Shown here in pieces: positions 33,001 to 45,100 of a stretch of 64,000 nt of DNA. A program made the translations under genes and the position numbers. Every line of letters starts with the position of its first letter. Position 1 is the stretch's first letter. The stretch is from Zygaena filipendulae (taxonomy: Eukaryota > Arthropoda > Insecta > Lepidoptera > Zygaenidae): positions 8,432,001-8,496,000 of the forward strand of contig OU015665.1 in assembly GCA_907165275.2 (NCBI GenBank), in the 5' to 3' direction. The notes below the pieces were generated by a model, which saw nothing but the letters and a program-made list of their open reading frames with translations, had not been told where the DNA came from and did no database searches.

Positions 33001-34733
33001 CAAACAGCTCTATACCGTTCAGACCAACTAAGTATTTATCTCCCCAATTCGAGAAGATTTTCATCTCCAACAACCTTCCCTGTGGCAGCACTGGGATGAT
33101 AAACTCGCTCTTGTCTTTCTGACAGGGTCTGCTCGGGACCGAACTAAGCGAGGCGGGCTTCTTTGTCGCATGAGTTTTCACAGTGCCGTTGTTGTTGTTC
33201 TTCAGAAGATTTATTGGATTTTCTTTTAAAGTTGTCCTTTTAAGATTTTTGTTAATTTCTTGCAATTCTAAAATATTCATAAAATTTAGGGTTCAAAAAG
33301 ATGGTCCTTCGAGCCGGATTAGGCAGTATGGTTTTTATTGAATCAATCGTTCAAAAATATGTAATGCTTAACAGCTAAGATATAGTTCTATATGTAAATT
33401 ACTAATCGGAAGTAAACAGTCTGCTCACTTGAACCCAAGATGACGTCATGAAAATCGTCATTGATTGTATTGTTGATGCGGCGATGTCTTGGCGTCACAT
33501 AATGAGGCAAGAGGTCTGAAAGGAAGTCGTTGGAGCCCTGATTCGAGTGGTCGCCCCAATCTAGCTTGCTGCTTCCAATATTGTACTTGCGACGACTATT
33601 CTGATTGTAATCTAGAGAAATAACGACAATTGTGTTTTATGGTAGTCTTTGTATAGTAGATATAAGTAGGTATACTTAGTTTATAAGTAAGTTAATTTAA
33701 TTAACGTTATGTCCATATAATCTCTAAAAACTAAAATTACCTTTACCATGTCGTAGAGTGCCAGCAGAATGAGCGGCTGTCGGTTGAGATTGTGATTTCA
33801 TAAGGAATTCCATAGTAGCGTCTAATGACGTTTGGCGATTTAACCTAAGAAACAGGCAGATATATTTTATTCAAGATACTAGGATAGCTTTGATAAAGTT
33901 ATGAATTCGATTTTTTATATACAATTCGTACTGAATATAAAATCTCACTTAGTATTTTCCAAAGAAGAAATTCTAAATTTCGGCTGCGGCTCTTCGGATG
34001 ATGGCGACGACTCAGCGCTGCTTGTGAAAATGTGCGTTTCTTTCATCTCCCTACGATAAATCAATTCGAGTTAAATACAAACCTATTTTTATTTCTATAA
34101 GTACTATAATAAAAGAGTAAAATGCACGATTCTGTAGGTACATTGAATATTTTTGCATAAAATTGAGAGAAGTAGATAATAAAAGAAGAGTAACTAAGCC
34201 CAAAAAAAAAGTTTTTAAAATTCTTTTCTGTCTGTCTGTCTGTCTGTTCGCGATAATCTCCGCATCTACTGAACCGATTGTCATGCGGTTTTCACAGGTA
34301 GATTAAGCTTAGCCTGGAGCTACATATAGGCTTTATTTCATTGAAATTGGATGTCGGGAAAAAAAGTTGTTGTATAAAAACCTTTCATGCAGGTGAAACC
34401 GCGGGGCATAGCTAGTTCTTAATAAAAAAGCCGAAGTACCTACTTATGTATGCAAAAGTTGACCTTATGGACAGGTTTGTTGTTTGTTATTGGTTTTTAG
34501 AGGCATTGTGCTAAACATAATTCTTTTATATTGTAGGCAAAGATCATTAATCATACTGACTTCATAAAGGTGAAATAGTGATTTTACCAGTGATAGGTAA
34601 CGTAGGTATACTATAGTAACTATTCAGTTAAGTTAAAACCTAGTGTCTAATTAACTTACTGGGCAATGTCTTCAAGCCACGATGGTACTTCCCTATTCGT
34701 GTTCGTGTAATCAAGCACGTTTTGCTGTGCCAT
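24039..34733 (-). CDS. KATNIP: Katanin-interacting protein (KIAA0556 family), 15 exons, 826 residues
   Basis: Large non-enzymatic protein known in vertebrates to bind katanin and act at ciliary basal bodies and microtubules. Exons in coding order: 34733-34660, 34050-33949, 33844-33747, 33611-33429, 33267-32969, 32312-32130, 31302-31165, 31079-30791, 30421-30170, 29958-29772, 27361-27174, 26654-26465, 26095-26002, 25442-25324, 24123-24039 (stop TGA 24041-24039). They total 2481 nt, a multiple of three, and every junction keeps phase. Three repeats are seen: NWGDKYLVGLNGIELFD with RIWNYN; NWGHDNYIGLTG with RVWNYN; TWGDPYYVGLTGVELYD with KIWNYGKTPSRGVKEFG. RTPDKLVDG and the tail ADPAARPHTGV also match the family. 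At about half the vertebrate length it lacks most of the N-terminal part. Exons 6 and 9-12 are very GC-rich; exons 1-5 are not. The exon 10 donor is the first of 20 tandem copies. Confidence 0.93.
24372..25002 (+). mobile_element. TIR element family A, copy A3 (631 bp), in the last KATNIP intron
   Basis: Same termini as A1 and A2. The target before insertion was ACAATTGT inside a near-palindrome, ACCATGGAACAATTGTCCATGG. The 95-codon frame is intact at 24523-24810. Confidence 0.88.
25125..25232. repeat. Perfect tandem duplication, 54-bp unit
   Basis: ACTTAGTACAAAATAAGTAG starts at 25125 and again at 25179. The two 54-bp units are identical and lie in the last KATNIP intron. Confidence 0.9.
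25707..25855. mobile_element. TIR element family G, copy 2
   Basis: Inverse of the element at 19135-19285, with the same terminal TTTTTGAATCGCTCGAATTA. It lies in the KATNIP intron between exons 13 and 14. Confidence 0.75.
27420..29857 (-). repeat. Exon-tail/splice-donor minisatellite: 20 tandem units of 104-128 bp with an inner (GGGGGC)n tract
   Basis: Units start on + at 27455, 27571, 27687, 27803, 27925, 28041, 28157, 28279, 28401, 28529, 28645, 28767, 28889, 29005, 29127, 29249, 29353, 29475, 29597 and 29713; a partial unit lies at each end. Lengths are 104, 116, 122 or 128, differing by whole GGGGGC hexamers. Read on -, each unit holds the KATNIP exon 10 tail (GDTCYDYVHALHLADVHRAP), the 5' splice site CCCCACAG|GTGCGGTACC and a C-rich tract. 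The array forms almost all of the intron from 29771 to 27362. Units differ by GACGTG/GACGCG and by presence of one GGAGGC hexamer. Confidence 0.97.
30442..30640. repeat. Family D dispersed repeat in a KATNIP intron
   Basis: Shares 'aatataaaatattggacac...ttttttacgtaatcaaaata' and GTGACGTCAC with copies at 19395, 40555 and 49085, in the opposite orientation. Confidence 0.5.
31417..31653. mobile_element. Tourist-like MITE family P, copy 2
   Basis: The left end is CCGCCGCACTC after TAA (31414-31416). Both long arms with TTAATGATTACTTAGTTAAG and AAAACTGCC are present. The right end is altered (GAGTGCGCGCAC), so the right target copy is not clear. It lies in a KATNIP intron next to a 'gaggaggttctcaaatcga' repeat (31704-31875). 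Confidence 0.8.
31704..31880. repeat. Fragment of the 'accgactt...ggaggaggttct' repeat family
   Basis: Shares 'ggaggaggttct' and 'gggatcttggagaaatcgagggaactcttcaaa' with the repeated units at 51141-51900. Further short pieces, inverted, are near 41897 and 49424. Confidence 0.55.
34205..34415. repeat. RTE-like/SINE-like dispersed repeat in a KATNIP intron
   Basis: 'ctgtctgtctgtctgtctgttcgcgataatctccgcatctactgaacc' through 'ggtgaaaccgcggggcatagctagt', as at 14400-14645. Confidence 0.55.
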
Positions 34734-35338
34734 TTTTCAGCCATGGGAAAAATCTATGGAAATCTCAACTTTTGTCCTTTGAGAAATCAATTACATTATT
34801 TTATGACATTCCTTTATAATTAACTTCTGCTAATTTCAAAACTATCATAGATACCCTTTGATAGGAGATTATTAAATGTATTAACAATATTACCTATATT
34901 TTAACGCTGTGAAATTATACAATAAAAAAAATTAATAATAAATCACACTTGCCACTTTTGAAACATTGCCGCTGTTTGTTTTATCTTCGTAACCATAGTA
35001 ACGTTACTTTTTAACTGGAGTTGCCTTTTTATTTCCGCTTACAAAGTTACAAACTGTAAAATGATAATAATTATAATACCTACTTTATTTGTAGTTTTAT
35101 ACGTAACAAACGCATTATTATAATATATTATTATAATAATGCAAAATGCAAACAGATACATGAACAAAATTAAAAACTGGCAAAAAGACAACTTCAATAA
35201 TTTATAATAGTCCAGGGACTTCAGATTAAAAAAAAAAGCCTAACCTCAAAAATCCCAGCTATGAGCTGACAGCTGTCGATTGTAGAAACTACTAATCCAA
35301 GTGTCTAGTTTAGTTAATTTGTGCTTGGATTCCGCAAT
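34734..35338. promoter_or_regulatory. Shared upstream region of divergent KATNIP and RARS1
   Basis: 605 bp separate the two start codons, so both promoters must lie here or in short 5' exons nearby. AT-rich, no clear TATA box chosen. TGACAGCTGTC occurs near 35268. On the KATNIP side an upstream, out-of-frame ATG overlaps the chosen start (ATGGCTGAAAAATGG). Confidence 0.55.
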
Positions 35339-37393
35339 ATGTCCGATATGGAACAGAAAATGTTAGAAGAAAGAACCTCTAAAGCAGAACTAGAAGCGAA
35401 AGCCATTGAAGATGAGTTGGACAGATTAGAAAAAAATGATCTTACTTACGTTAGTGATTCCAGATTGGCAGCACTTTTATCAGAAAATGAGAAATTAAAA
35501 CACCGACTAGAAATATTAACTAATGCCATTCACGCAGAAAAAACACTGAGTAAAAACTTACAATCCGATAACAAAGAATCTAAAAAGCGAACTACTTTGG
35601 TCACCGACATCAGCTCAGTAGAAGGCAATTTTTGTGTGATGGATGAACTTAAAAATATTTTTGAAGTTGCTATTAATGCTGCCTACCCTGACTTAGAAAA
35701 CCCACCGGTTGTAATAAGTATATCGGGTAACAACCCTAAGTTCGGTGACTATCAATGTAACTCTGCTATGGCCATCTCTCAGTTATTAAAAGCTAAAAAT
35801 GTGAAAACCAACCCAAGAGAAGTAGCCAATAACATCTTAAACAAAACTTCTAGTTCACCATTGATACAGAAAATTGAAGTGGCTGGAGCTGGATTCTTGA
35901 ATATTTATCTTAACAGAACTTTTGCAGAACATGTTCTTAATTGCATTCTCCGTTTTGGGATTAATCCTCCACCAGTCAAGCGACAGAGGATAATTGTTGA
36001 CTTCTCTTCTCCTAATATTGCTAAAGAAATGCATGTTGGGCACTTGAGATCTACTATTATTGGTGAAAGTATAAGCCGTGTCTTAGAATTTCTAAACCAT
36101 GATGTCCTAAGGATTAATCACCTCGGTGACTGGGGCACACAATTTGGTATGTTGATAGCTCATTTACAAGAAAAGTTTCCAAATTACAAGACCCACTCAC
36201 CACCAATATCTGACTTGCAAGCTTTCTATAAAGCATCTAAAAAAAGGTTTGATGAAGATGAAGAGTTTAAGAAACGAGCTTATTCATGTGTAGTACAGTT
36301 ACAATCCGGTCAGCCTGATTATATAGCGGCATGGAAACTGATTTGTGAGGTGTCACGTCAGGAGTTTCAAAAGATTTATGATCGCCTTGATATTAAAATC
36401 ATTGACAGAGGAGAGTCATTCTACCAGAGCAGGATGGAATCTATAGTCAAAGAATTAAAGGATGGTGGATTTTTAGAAGAGGATGAAGGTAGACTGATTA
36501 TGTGGGGAGATGAGAAACATGAAGGTATACCATTGACTATTGTGAAGTCTGATGGTGGTTATACTTATGATACATCAGACATGTCTACCATAAAACAAAG
36601 GGTTGAAGAAGAGAAAGGTGACAGGTTCATCTATGTCACAGATGCCGGCCAATACACTCACTTTGCGACCATAGAAGCTTGTGCCAGGCGAGTTGGTATA
36701 CTCAAGAATGGCCAAATGTTAGAACATGTAGGCTTTGGTGTTGTGTTAGGTGAAGATAAAAAGAAATTTAAGACACGGTCTGGTGAAACTATTAAGTTGA
36801 TTGATTTGCTAGATGAAGGCTTGAAAAGGGCATTGGGCAAGTTAAAAGAAAAAGGACGAGATCAAGTTCTAAGTCCAGAAGAGTTGAAGCAAGCTCAGGA
36901 GGCTGTGGCATATGGATGCATAAAGTATGCAGATCTCTCGCACAACAGAGTCAATGATTACATATTTTCTTTTGATAAAATGTTAGATGATAAGGGTAAC
37001 ACTGCAGTTTACTTACTGTATGCTCTCACTCGTATTAGATCCATAGCAAGGACAGCTCAGATATCCTTTGAGCAATTATTGGAAGAACTCAATAAGTCTG
37101 GTGTCAAACTCACACATGAATCCGAGTGGAAACTTGGAAAGATCCTGATTAGGTTTCCTGAAGTAATCCTCAAAGTAGCCAATGACTTGTACCTACACAG
37201 TCTCTGTGAATATTTGTATGAAATATCTTCAGCCTTCACAGAGTTCTATGATAAATGCTATTGCATAGAAAAGGATAAGGAAGGGAAGATTGTTAAAATT
37301 TTCTATGAACGACTTATGCTGTGCGAGGTCACAGCTAAAACTATGGAAAAGTGCTTCGAGATTTTGGGCATTAAAACTGTGACAAAAATGTGA
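35339..37393 (+). CDS. RARS1: Arginyl-tRNA synthetase, cytosolic, single exon, 684 residues
   Basis: Charges tRNA-Arg with arginine in the cytosol. The start is ATG 35339 ([12 protein letters not shown]); the open frame reaches 18 nt further upstream only by a GTG. Residues 1-85 are heptad-rich (the leucine-zipper region that in animals joins the multi-synthetase complex). The Arg-tRNA synthetase N-terminal domain follows. The class I signature reads [16 protein letters not shown] with HVGH at 232-235. The KMSKS-loop equivalent is KKFKTRSGE at 475-483. A DALR anticodon-binding domain begins near [10 protein letters not shown] (561). Length is close to the usual 660 of the human enzyme. No intron and no damage are seen; base use is AT-leaning, unlike the neighbouring GC-rich exons. 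Head to head with KATNIP. Confidence 0.97.
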   Translation: MSDMEQKMLEERTSKAELEAKAIEDELDRLEKNDLTYVSDSRLAALLSENEKLKHRLEILTNAIHAEKTLSKNLQSDNKESKKRTTLVTDISSVEGNFCVMDELKNIFEVAINAAYPDLENPPVVISISGNNPKFGDYQCNSAMAISQLLKAKNVKTNPREVANNILNKTSSSPLIQKIEVAGAGFLNIYLNRTFAEHVLNCILRFGINPPPVKRQRIIVDFSSPNIAKEMHVGHLRSTIIGESISRVLEFLNHDVLRINHLGDWGTQFGMLIAHLQEKFPNYKTHSPPISDLQAFYKASKKRFDEDEEFKKRAYSCVVQLQSGQPDYIAAWKLICEVSRQEFQKIYDRLDIKIIDRGESFYQSRMESIVKELKDGGFLEEDEGRLIMWGDEKHEGIPLTIVKSDGGYTYDTSDMSTIKQRVEEEKGDRFIYVTDAGQYTHFATIEACARRVGILKNGQMLEHVGFGVVLGEDKKKFKTRSGETIKLIDLLDEGLKRALGKLKEKGRDQVLSPEELKQAQEAVAYGCIKYADLSHNRVNDYIFSFDKMLDDKGNTAVYLLYALTRIRSIARTAQISFEQLLEELNKSGVKLTHESEWKLGKILIRFPEVILKVANDLYLHSLCEYLYEISSAFTEFYDKCYCIEKDKEGKIVKIFYERLMLCEVTAKTMEKCFEILGIKTVTKM

Positions 37394-37515
37394 TTCGGGA
37401 TAAAAATTGTGTTGTTGAGTGACTAAACCCATATCACAATGAATAACTAATTTATTATGGTTAAATTGTAAGTCATACGATTTAGTTTTGTAAATTATTT
37501 TTGTATGACTAATAT

Positions 37516-37521
37516 AATAAA
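37516..37521 (+). terminator. RARS1 poly(A) signal
   Basis: AATAAA 123 bp past the stop codon, followed by a T-rich stretch. Confidence 0.7.
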
Positions 37522-38289
37522 ACTAAAATTTCGTATAAAGGTTTTACTCTTTTATTGATTTCTCAAAACCACTAAAAAACTAATTTACTTAGATTGAAGT
37601 ACGTACCTATGTACGTACTAACTACTGCACAGAAACGTAGAGGTATCGTACTAGAAAAATAACGTTTAGGATCTTCAGTGTATGATTATGTTCTAATAAG
37701 TTGATTGATACATCACTGAATATAGATCGGCAAAAAGTTGTGTATAATATACCTACTAAGCTACACACGCACAATGGGACCTAGACATTCTGTTATGTAC
37801 AGTGTACACATCTGTGTTGACGATCGATTTAGCAATCTACAAAATACGTTAAAACCCTTACCTAACTATAGGTACTTACAGGTAAAAAGTTGTTTTATTA
37901 CCTCGTTTAATTTACATTAATTTAATTTACATCACAAATTACAATCAAGTTAATCCACAAAATACAATTTATTTTGTCACATTTGGTCAAAAAAGACTAT
38001 TTTAATTTGATTCACGTAATCACGTCAACTATGATTATTAATGAATATGATTAAATCCGGAATTAATGGAAGCATTTCTCCTTTCGGCTGTATGTACTTA
38101 TGTTTTTAATAAAGGTTTTTTTTTACGAACAATATCTACATAATGTATATATATGCATGGGTTGGGACTTGGGGGTTCCCAATGGCCTGAGGGCCCTGGC
38201 TCGTGCACCATGTAATAGGGTACGTGTAGTATCGGAATTGCGAAGTTTGGAATTTCAATAAATCAAGTTTTTGGAGCTTCTCAATAGTT

Positions 38290-38465
38290 GTGTATATTTA
38301 TTGGTGCCAGTTGCCCTGAAGAACAAAATACCATACAAAAATTGTATTACTTATTGGTTTATTATTATTGGTTGTGGGTGGTATGCGATAAGACCGCCAT
38401 TTGCATATCTACTCCTTTTCTTTGGGTACTGTAATTGATGTGCAATAAAGGATTAAATAAATAAA
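38290..38465. repeat. LINE/SINE 3' tail ending in a TAAATAAATAAAT-like run
   Basis: 'gcgataagaccgccatttgcatatctactcctt...gtaattgatgtgcaataaaggattaaataaataaat' is a common insect retroelement end. A related piece ('agcgataagaccgccttttgtatgcc') lies at 55982-56125. Confidence 0.55.
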
Positions 38466-38612
38466 TAGGTAATCTGTGTGTGCATTTCGTGCGGGCATGC
38501 GTGTGTGTGTGTTTACCAATGCAATGAACCCAAATAATTCAACTACGTATTTACCTACCACGGACGTATTTGAAAGGATGTGACCTAGGCAATTAATCGT
38601 TCATAGATAGGT

Positions 38613-38768
38613 CGGCTGCTCTATCGCAAAACCTAGTATGTCTAAGAAATTGGAACTGACGAATTTATACTAAAGAATATTGTCTAGTAACTAGTATCTA
38701 AGTCTCTTTTCTAGTTCCAATTTAGGTAGACATAAGACAATACTAGGTTTTGCAATAGGGCAGCCGAG
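38613..38768. mobile_element. Small TIR element
   Basis: Termini TCGGCTGCTCTATCGCAAAA and its inverse TTTTGCAATAGGGCAGCCGA, then inverted CCTAGTAT and TTGGAACT. No target duplication settled. Non-coding. Confidence 0.7.
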
Positions 38769-40265
38769 ATGTCTACTGGCAAAGCAGAATTTACATAAGC
38801 CGAAATATTTTGATACATACCTATTTTGAATCTACATAATATTTACACTAGTTGTTTTTTTTCAATAATAAAACAATCTTATGTTGGTATACCTACCCAG
38901 TTTATTAAAATGACATTTATGCTTATAAACTATATAATAGTTATGTGGAAATGGTTTAATACAAATTAAAAAAAGTTGTTTATAAATCTACAATAATTGT
39001 TTATTATTTTTTCCGAATTTGCTTGGAACCGTTATAAAAAAAAAGAACGATTGGCACTTTGCCGTAGGTACACGAGTCCTTTTAGTGATTAAAAAAATTA
39101 AGCTTGTAAATCGTAATTATTCAATTTAGTTTGAACAGCATTTAACTAAAAACTATATAACAACTATATATATGAAAACTATATAATAATAATTCTTATA
39201 ATAATAATTCTTTGTATTTGTACCCAAAAATAAGTAGTAGTGTACCTACGTAAGTAAATTTTCATAAAAAATATCTGGCAAACAAAAATTAGAAATTCTA
39301 TATCTTATGAGCATAATATGCAATTGATTATATCTGATATTATCTCAAAATCATAAAATAATAAATTCAATGACATTAGGTACAGTAAAAATACATATTA
39401 TTGTAAATACATAGTAACTCAAAAAAAAAAGAATATTGCACGATTGCACGTATAATATTATACACCTACGCGAGGGCAAGACCGCCTACCATTTGAAACA
39501 AGAATAGATATAGCTTGATACAGCCTTATAAAAACTACAAAAAACTGGTTTAAAGTGTACATTTTTTGAAAAGTGTAATAATATAAATACTTATTAATCA
39601 TGCATAATTGTTTCTACTTACATATTTTAATTTAAAAAATATATATATCACACAGTTCGTACGCAAGTATACTGTCTAATTAAAAAATGACTTTTATATA
39701 CTTGTTGCATAAGTTTTATATTATAAAAGCAATATAGGTAACATCCCTGTGAGAACCTTGATAATCCGGTTATTCAGATCAATTACTACGATATCAAGTA
39801 GGTACTTAACTAAGTATTTTAATTCTTTTCTATTCAAAAAATAGTCAAGTTCGTGAAAATAAATGACAAACATTGGAGCAAATATTTGACTAGAAAATGG
39901 TAAATCGAACGACGATTGATATGAAAATAATAATTTAATGAAAGAAATAAAATAAATCCTGCAATATGTACCTATATTAAAAGTATGACATGAAATTCAA
40001 CCGTGGAAATGTAAAGAGCTACCTTCATACTTATAGACTTGACAATTTCGCACGAAAATTACCTAGAACAATGTAACTTTTGTTGCTATCATATTAATTA
40101 ATTTTCAATCAGATAATTGTGATTTTGTGATTAATTAATCGTTTAGGCAGCTTCAACTGTCGAAGTATGTTTATTTTGGATGATTGCTAGGATGGATGAT
40201 GGATGTAGGTGTCGCAAAACCGCCACATTTTTTATTGCAACCGAAAAATGATAGAAACAAAAGTT

Positions 40266-40409
40266 CAGGGGGGCTAAGATGCGCAACACGAGAAAATTTT
40301 ATCGAGCCATTTTATCGATTCTCGTCGACATATTGTATGGTTTTGTTGACGAGAATCGATAAAATGGCTCGATATAATTTTATCGTGTTGCGCATCTTAG
40401 CCCCGCAGG
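40266..40409. repeat. 144-bp hairpin element, copy 2
   Basis: Same length and ends as 450-593. Arm positions that differ from copy 1 are changed on both arms, so pairing is kept. Confidence 0.85.
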
Positions 40410-40554
40410 TATCGTAAAAATAATTTTACAAAAAAACCCAAAGTGGGATCAACATGTGGAAGATCTACAAAAGTGGAGCACGAAAGATGGAAGCTTTAAA
40501 CTTTTATCTTTAACTCTAACTAAAGAGATATAAATGAAACACGCGACGACGTGG

Positions 40555-40745
40555 CAATGTACCTACCCCTAATGGGCTTGTCAACCAAATAGCTGTTAGT
40601 GCTACAGTTTATAGCACGCGACATTTTGACTTAATATTTTTTGCCGTGACCGTTATTTTTTGATTAGGTAAAAATGATAAAATACGGGTCCAATATTTTT
40701 TAGTAATCTACAAGACGGCCTAAATATAATTTTGATTTTCATACC
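40555..40745. repeat. Family D dispersed repeat
   Basis: Contains 'gataaaatacgggtccaatattttttagtaatctacaagacgg', shared with 19395-19580. Confidence 0.5.
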
Positions 40746-42197
40746 CTAGAAACAAGCGTATTGCGCGTTAATAACGTCCCTATTGAAATAGGTACTTACA
40801 TATAATGTCAATCTTGTCCCAATTTCGAAACAGTGTCGATTGTCTCCCGATGACGCGAAGTTACGAAGAACAATAATATAGAACGAATGTGTGTATGAAA
40901 CTTAATGTCAAAGTGCATTCGATAAACGTAGATACGGCTCCTGATTAACAATGAAATATTTACGGAGCTTTTAGACATTACATAACTCTACATACATTTT
41001 GGAAGTCTAGCATTAAATAATTAATCTAAGTTTCAAACTATTGAGCAAATTTATAGGTATAAGTGTTACTTAATAATTTTTACTTACCGCTGCAATGGTT
41101 GCATGAATTCTTTAAAAAATAAGGAACTAACTTTTAAAAAGCGAATACATACCTACCTTATTATATACAGTACCATTACCTTTATTATACAATAATATAT
41201 TATATAATAATAAAATATCTATCTATGTAGGTACCTATAAGATGACACATTCAACTAGCTTCACTCTAGTGTACAGTCTAAGAAAAAAATCACATCGAGG
41301 TTCATAAAAGATTTCATTTGAAAACTGGATTCATTAAATTGGATTCATTATTAAAATTATAAAATAACTTTTATAGAGATAAAAAATATTCTTCTAAAAT
41401 ACGCCTATTCATATTTAAATTCTCTAAAAAGTGTCGGATTGGTCTCGAGATTCGTAAATATGACTACGTAATACAACATCTACTAACAATAGTACATACA
41501 ATTTGATTTGAACATTATCTTATAAAATACTTATATACAGAGCAGACACGCATTTAGACCGTTTTTGGCCTACCCTGGTCCATAATGTCAGTTCTAAACA
41601 AATAAAATAGATGCCATATATTACGCTAGATAGTAGTTACGTATTAAAAATTAATTCTTGAAATGACCGTTTGACATTTTTATGGCTTTGTATAGTAGGT
41701 AATTGATTCTATCAGTCACTCTCCAAAATAAAACAAAATTTCATCGAAAAATCGAATTAAATCATCTTTTAAAAGTTATATTTCATACAATATAGGTAGT
41801 TTAGTAAAACAAAACTCAAAGTGGATTTCCAACAGTCTAGTTTTAAGCAGCACGATAGGTATTGTGGGTGAAATAAAAAAAAACATAGGTACGCGTCGAA
41901 TTGAGAACCTCTTCCTTTTGGAAAGTCGGTTAAAAAAAACATTTTCGTTTTTCAAATCCGAATTCGAATTCAATATCCGCTATTCCAAAACTTTAGGTTT
42001 AGAGAGTGACAGATAGATTCACAACCTTATTCTACACGAGTCACGTATTCTAAAGAGAGGCGGATAAAATTGATGCACAAAGAGATCTACTTGACAGCGC
42101 GGATGTTCGAGTGAATTATTATTTAACTCGAGGCCTCGACAGTACAAAAATAGAGAGCAGCTATAGAGATTCAATAATAGTATAAATAAGGCAGTCT

Positions 42198-45100
42198 TCA
42201 TTGAGATTTTAGTTCGGGGAAGAGATGGCGTAGTATGGCTAGATAGTGAACGCTGGCCGCTAGGGCGACGAATATGTGCCAGATGGCGTGGGCGAAGGGG
42301 ATGCGGCCGTCGGACTTGAAGAAAAACACTCCCATCAGGTACAGTATGCCGCCCAGTTTTAGATCGTTCATGGCAGGGAACTGGTGCTGGAAATAAAATA
42401 AAAAAAACATGTTAAAAAAATCGCTAAAATTTACGAGGCTGGTAGGTAAATTAGCTAGCGCTTAAATGTATAAGATTAAATTCATGTAAATTATGTAACT
42501 TAAGAAACAATCATGTGTCTGTCCTATGTCCTCTGTTCTTATACTTTGTTCCAAAGTGATTGGTTTTTTTCAATTCAGATGCAAAAATCACTTGTCAGGG
42601 CACTTCAATAAACGAGTACATATGAAAAAAGTCACAGCTCATTATAGAATGTGATTCTAGGACGCGACACCTGGGGTGACCCTTTTAGTAAATATGTAGT
42701 AGAAGGGTATGAAAAGCAACAAGTCGATATTAAATTTAATCACATTAAAGGTAATATTTAAATTTAAATTATGTATAATATGCTTAAACGATGAACTCTG
42801 ATATTATTAAATTAAAAACAAATATATTAATGACCACAGTAAGAGCTTTTTATTTCATTCTGTTTATTTTTTTTGTTAATACATAATATATTTTAATATT
42901 AGTTTTTGTTCATGTGCGTTATTTTTGCTGTTTCGTTTTTTTTTAATAAGTAGGTATATACTATTTCTTTATTTATAACTATTATTTGGTGCAGTCCTGC
43001 GAGGGAACGTGTCTGGCACGCTCAATGTCTGTAGATATAAATGGACCTTTAGCGATCACTAACTGCATACTTATAACCATTTCATCACAAATTATAATAT
43101 AATAATGAATCCCTATTTTCCTTGGTCACAGCATGACGCGGGAATGGCGGGACCAATTTCGCTGGTTCTTTTTTTGTCGTGTTTGTTATTGTAAGGAGAA
43201 GAAGAATAAAAGTATTTCTGCTGGAATTCAGAAACTCACGCGGGTGAAACTGCGGGGCACAGCTATCTATTATAATATTAGTGCCTATCACTACGGAAAG
43301 CTATTACGAATAATGCAGTTTTGTCAACAAAGCAGTGCCAATTTTGTAAATGAAAGAAGTGTGCAGGAAATGAGCCGTAACACCATCGATATATTAAGAA
43401 ACCCGTAGCACAGAAAAAGTCACAGGAGGATGCTTTTTATCCCGGAATTCCCGCGGAAACTCGGAAATTATTACCGGTGAATCAGTAAGGAACAGCCATA
43501 TTATAAAGAGTTTGTAAGTTTCAATGTAGGAGATAATCTCTGGAATTAATTAACTGAATTAAAAAAGATCTTATAGTAGGTACTTTTTATCCCAGATTTC
43601 CCGCAGAACGAAACGAGAGTGCAACTGCATTAAATTTTGCATACTGCACGTTGTTAGGGCTACAGAAAAGGATATAGGCTACTTTTATCCTGGAATTCCC
43701 GCGGGATCTCCGAAATTAATGCGGATCAACCGTTTATTTATTACAGGTATAGTATAGCTGAAAACCTCATTCAATAGTAGGTACGCATGAATTTCAAATT
43801 AGTATTTATGAACGTACCCAATCGACTAATGAACTAATAACATGTTAGCGGGTCAGCATCCAATAACCCAATTAAAACACAGCTATTGTAATCTAATAGT
43901 AACAGTTGAAAATTATATTTTTCATACTGACGACCTTTATTTGCCCCAGAAAATGAAGGTCATTTGTGTCATATCATCTCATCATCCGTGATGAAACTTA
44001 GCTCATTTAGCTTAGCTCTTTATTTTTTAAGAAAATACTATTTTATTTATCTCATAATTTAACAAACTTTAGCTAGGTAATAAATTATTCGAAATGGAAG
44101 ACAATGAATGAAAGTAATTTAAAACAAAAACGCTTTATCATGTTATTATCCACTCTTCTTCTTCAATTATGGCAATCTATCGCGATTTATCGCATTTAAT
44201 TCTACCAATGTATGTAATAAAAAACAACGCGTTCAAGTCCCGCGTAATTAACAAAATGTATGTATTTTTAGCAATTAAAGTAATCATGTCGAAACGCCAA
44301 TGACCATGTTAGATTGTTCCCCAAGATAGAACACGGTTCTCTCTCGAAAACCAGCTTCTTTCTTGGAAAACAAAGTGGCTGCTGAACGGTGGTGAAACTA
44401 TCGAATAAATAACGCGACAGGCTCCACTCGCTACGACCTCCACCGACCGGCACCGGCCAACAACCTGACATACCTACCTACCTATTATGACATATCTATT
44501 ATGACAAATAAATACCTAATACCATAGTAGTTATATCCAGGGGCGGATCCAGGGGGGGTGCACTGGGGGCAATTGCCCCCCCCTGAAGACCTAAATAGGT
44601 ACCTACTTTAATTGAACTTTAGAAAAATCTTCGCAGGCTTGTGTCCGTGCTTGGGTCTTTTCACCAAAGTTTCATCGTAATTTAAATGAATGAATAGGGG
44701 AATGAATAGAAATTAACGAATGAACGAACGAATATTCATTTTTTTAAATTTAAAATATTAGTTCGTAAGCGAACCTTTATGGAAGTTCACATTATAGTAA
44801 AACAAACAAAATATCTGTCAAATCTTTCGTTGGAACAAATTTTCTAGTTTGAAACTATGTGCCGTATGGTTTTTTCTCCTTCATATCTGCGAAAAACCGG
44901 TACATTTCTCATTTAAAAGGAGAAGTTTCTGTGTTAGGCTGTATGTATGTTTTTACAAATTATTATCCCCATAGTTGTCAGGCTCGTAAGTAAAGTATGC
45001 CTTGGGCTAGCTCAATGAAAGGATTGAAGTGATTTTAAACTATTTATTCGGATAAAAGATAAATTATTTTGGAATATGTATCACGTAGTGAATAGTGATT

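Larger units (their letters stand above)
37522..42197. other. Gene-poor stretch between RARS1 and the MMD-type gene
   Basis: No exon recognised on either strand. It holds a LINE/SINE tail (38290-38465), a TIR element (38613-38768), the second copy of the 144-bp hairpin (40266-40409) and a family D repeat (40555-40745). The 38780-40250 and 40750-42190 parts are plain AT-rich sequence. The 3' UTR of the MMD-type gene probably occupies the last few hundred bases. Confidence 0.5.
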
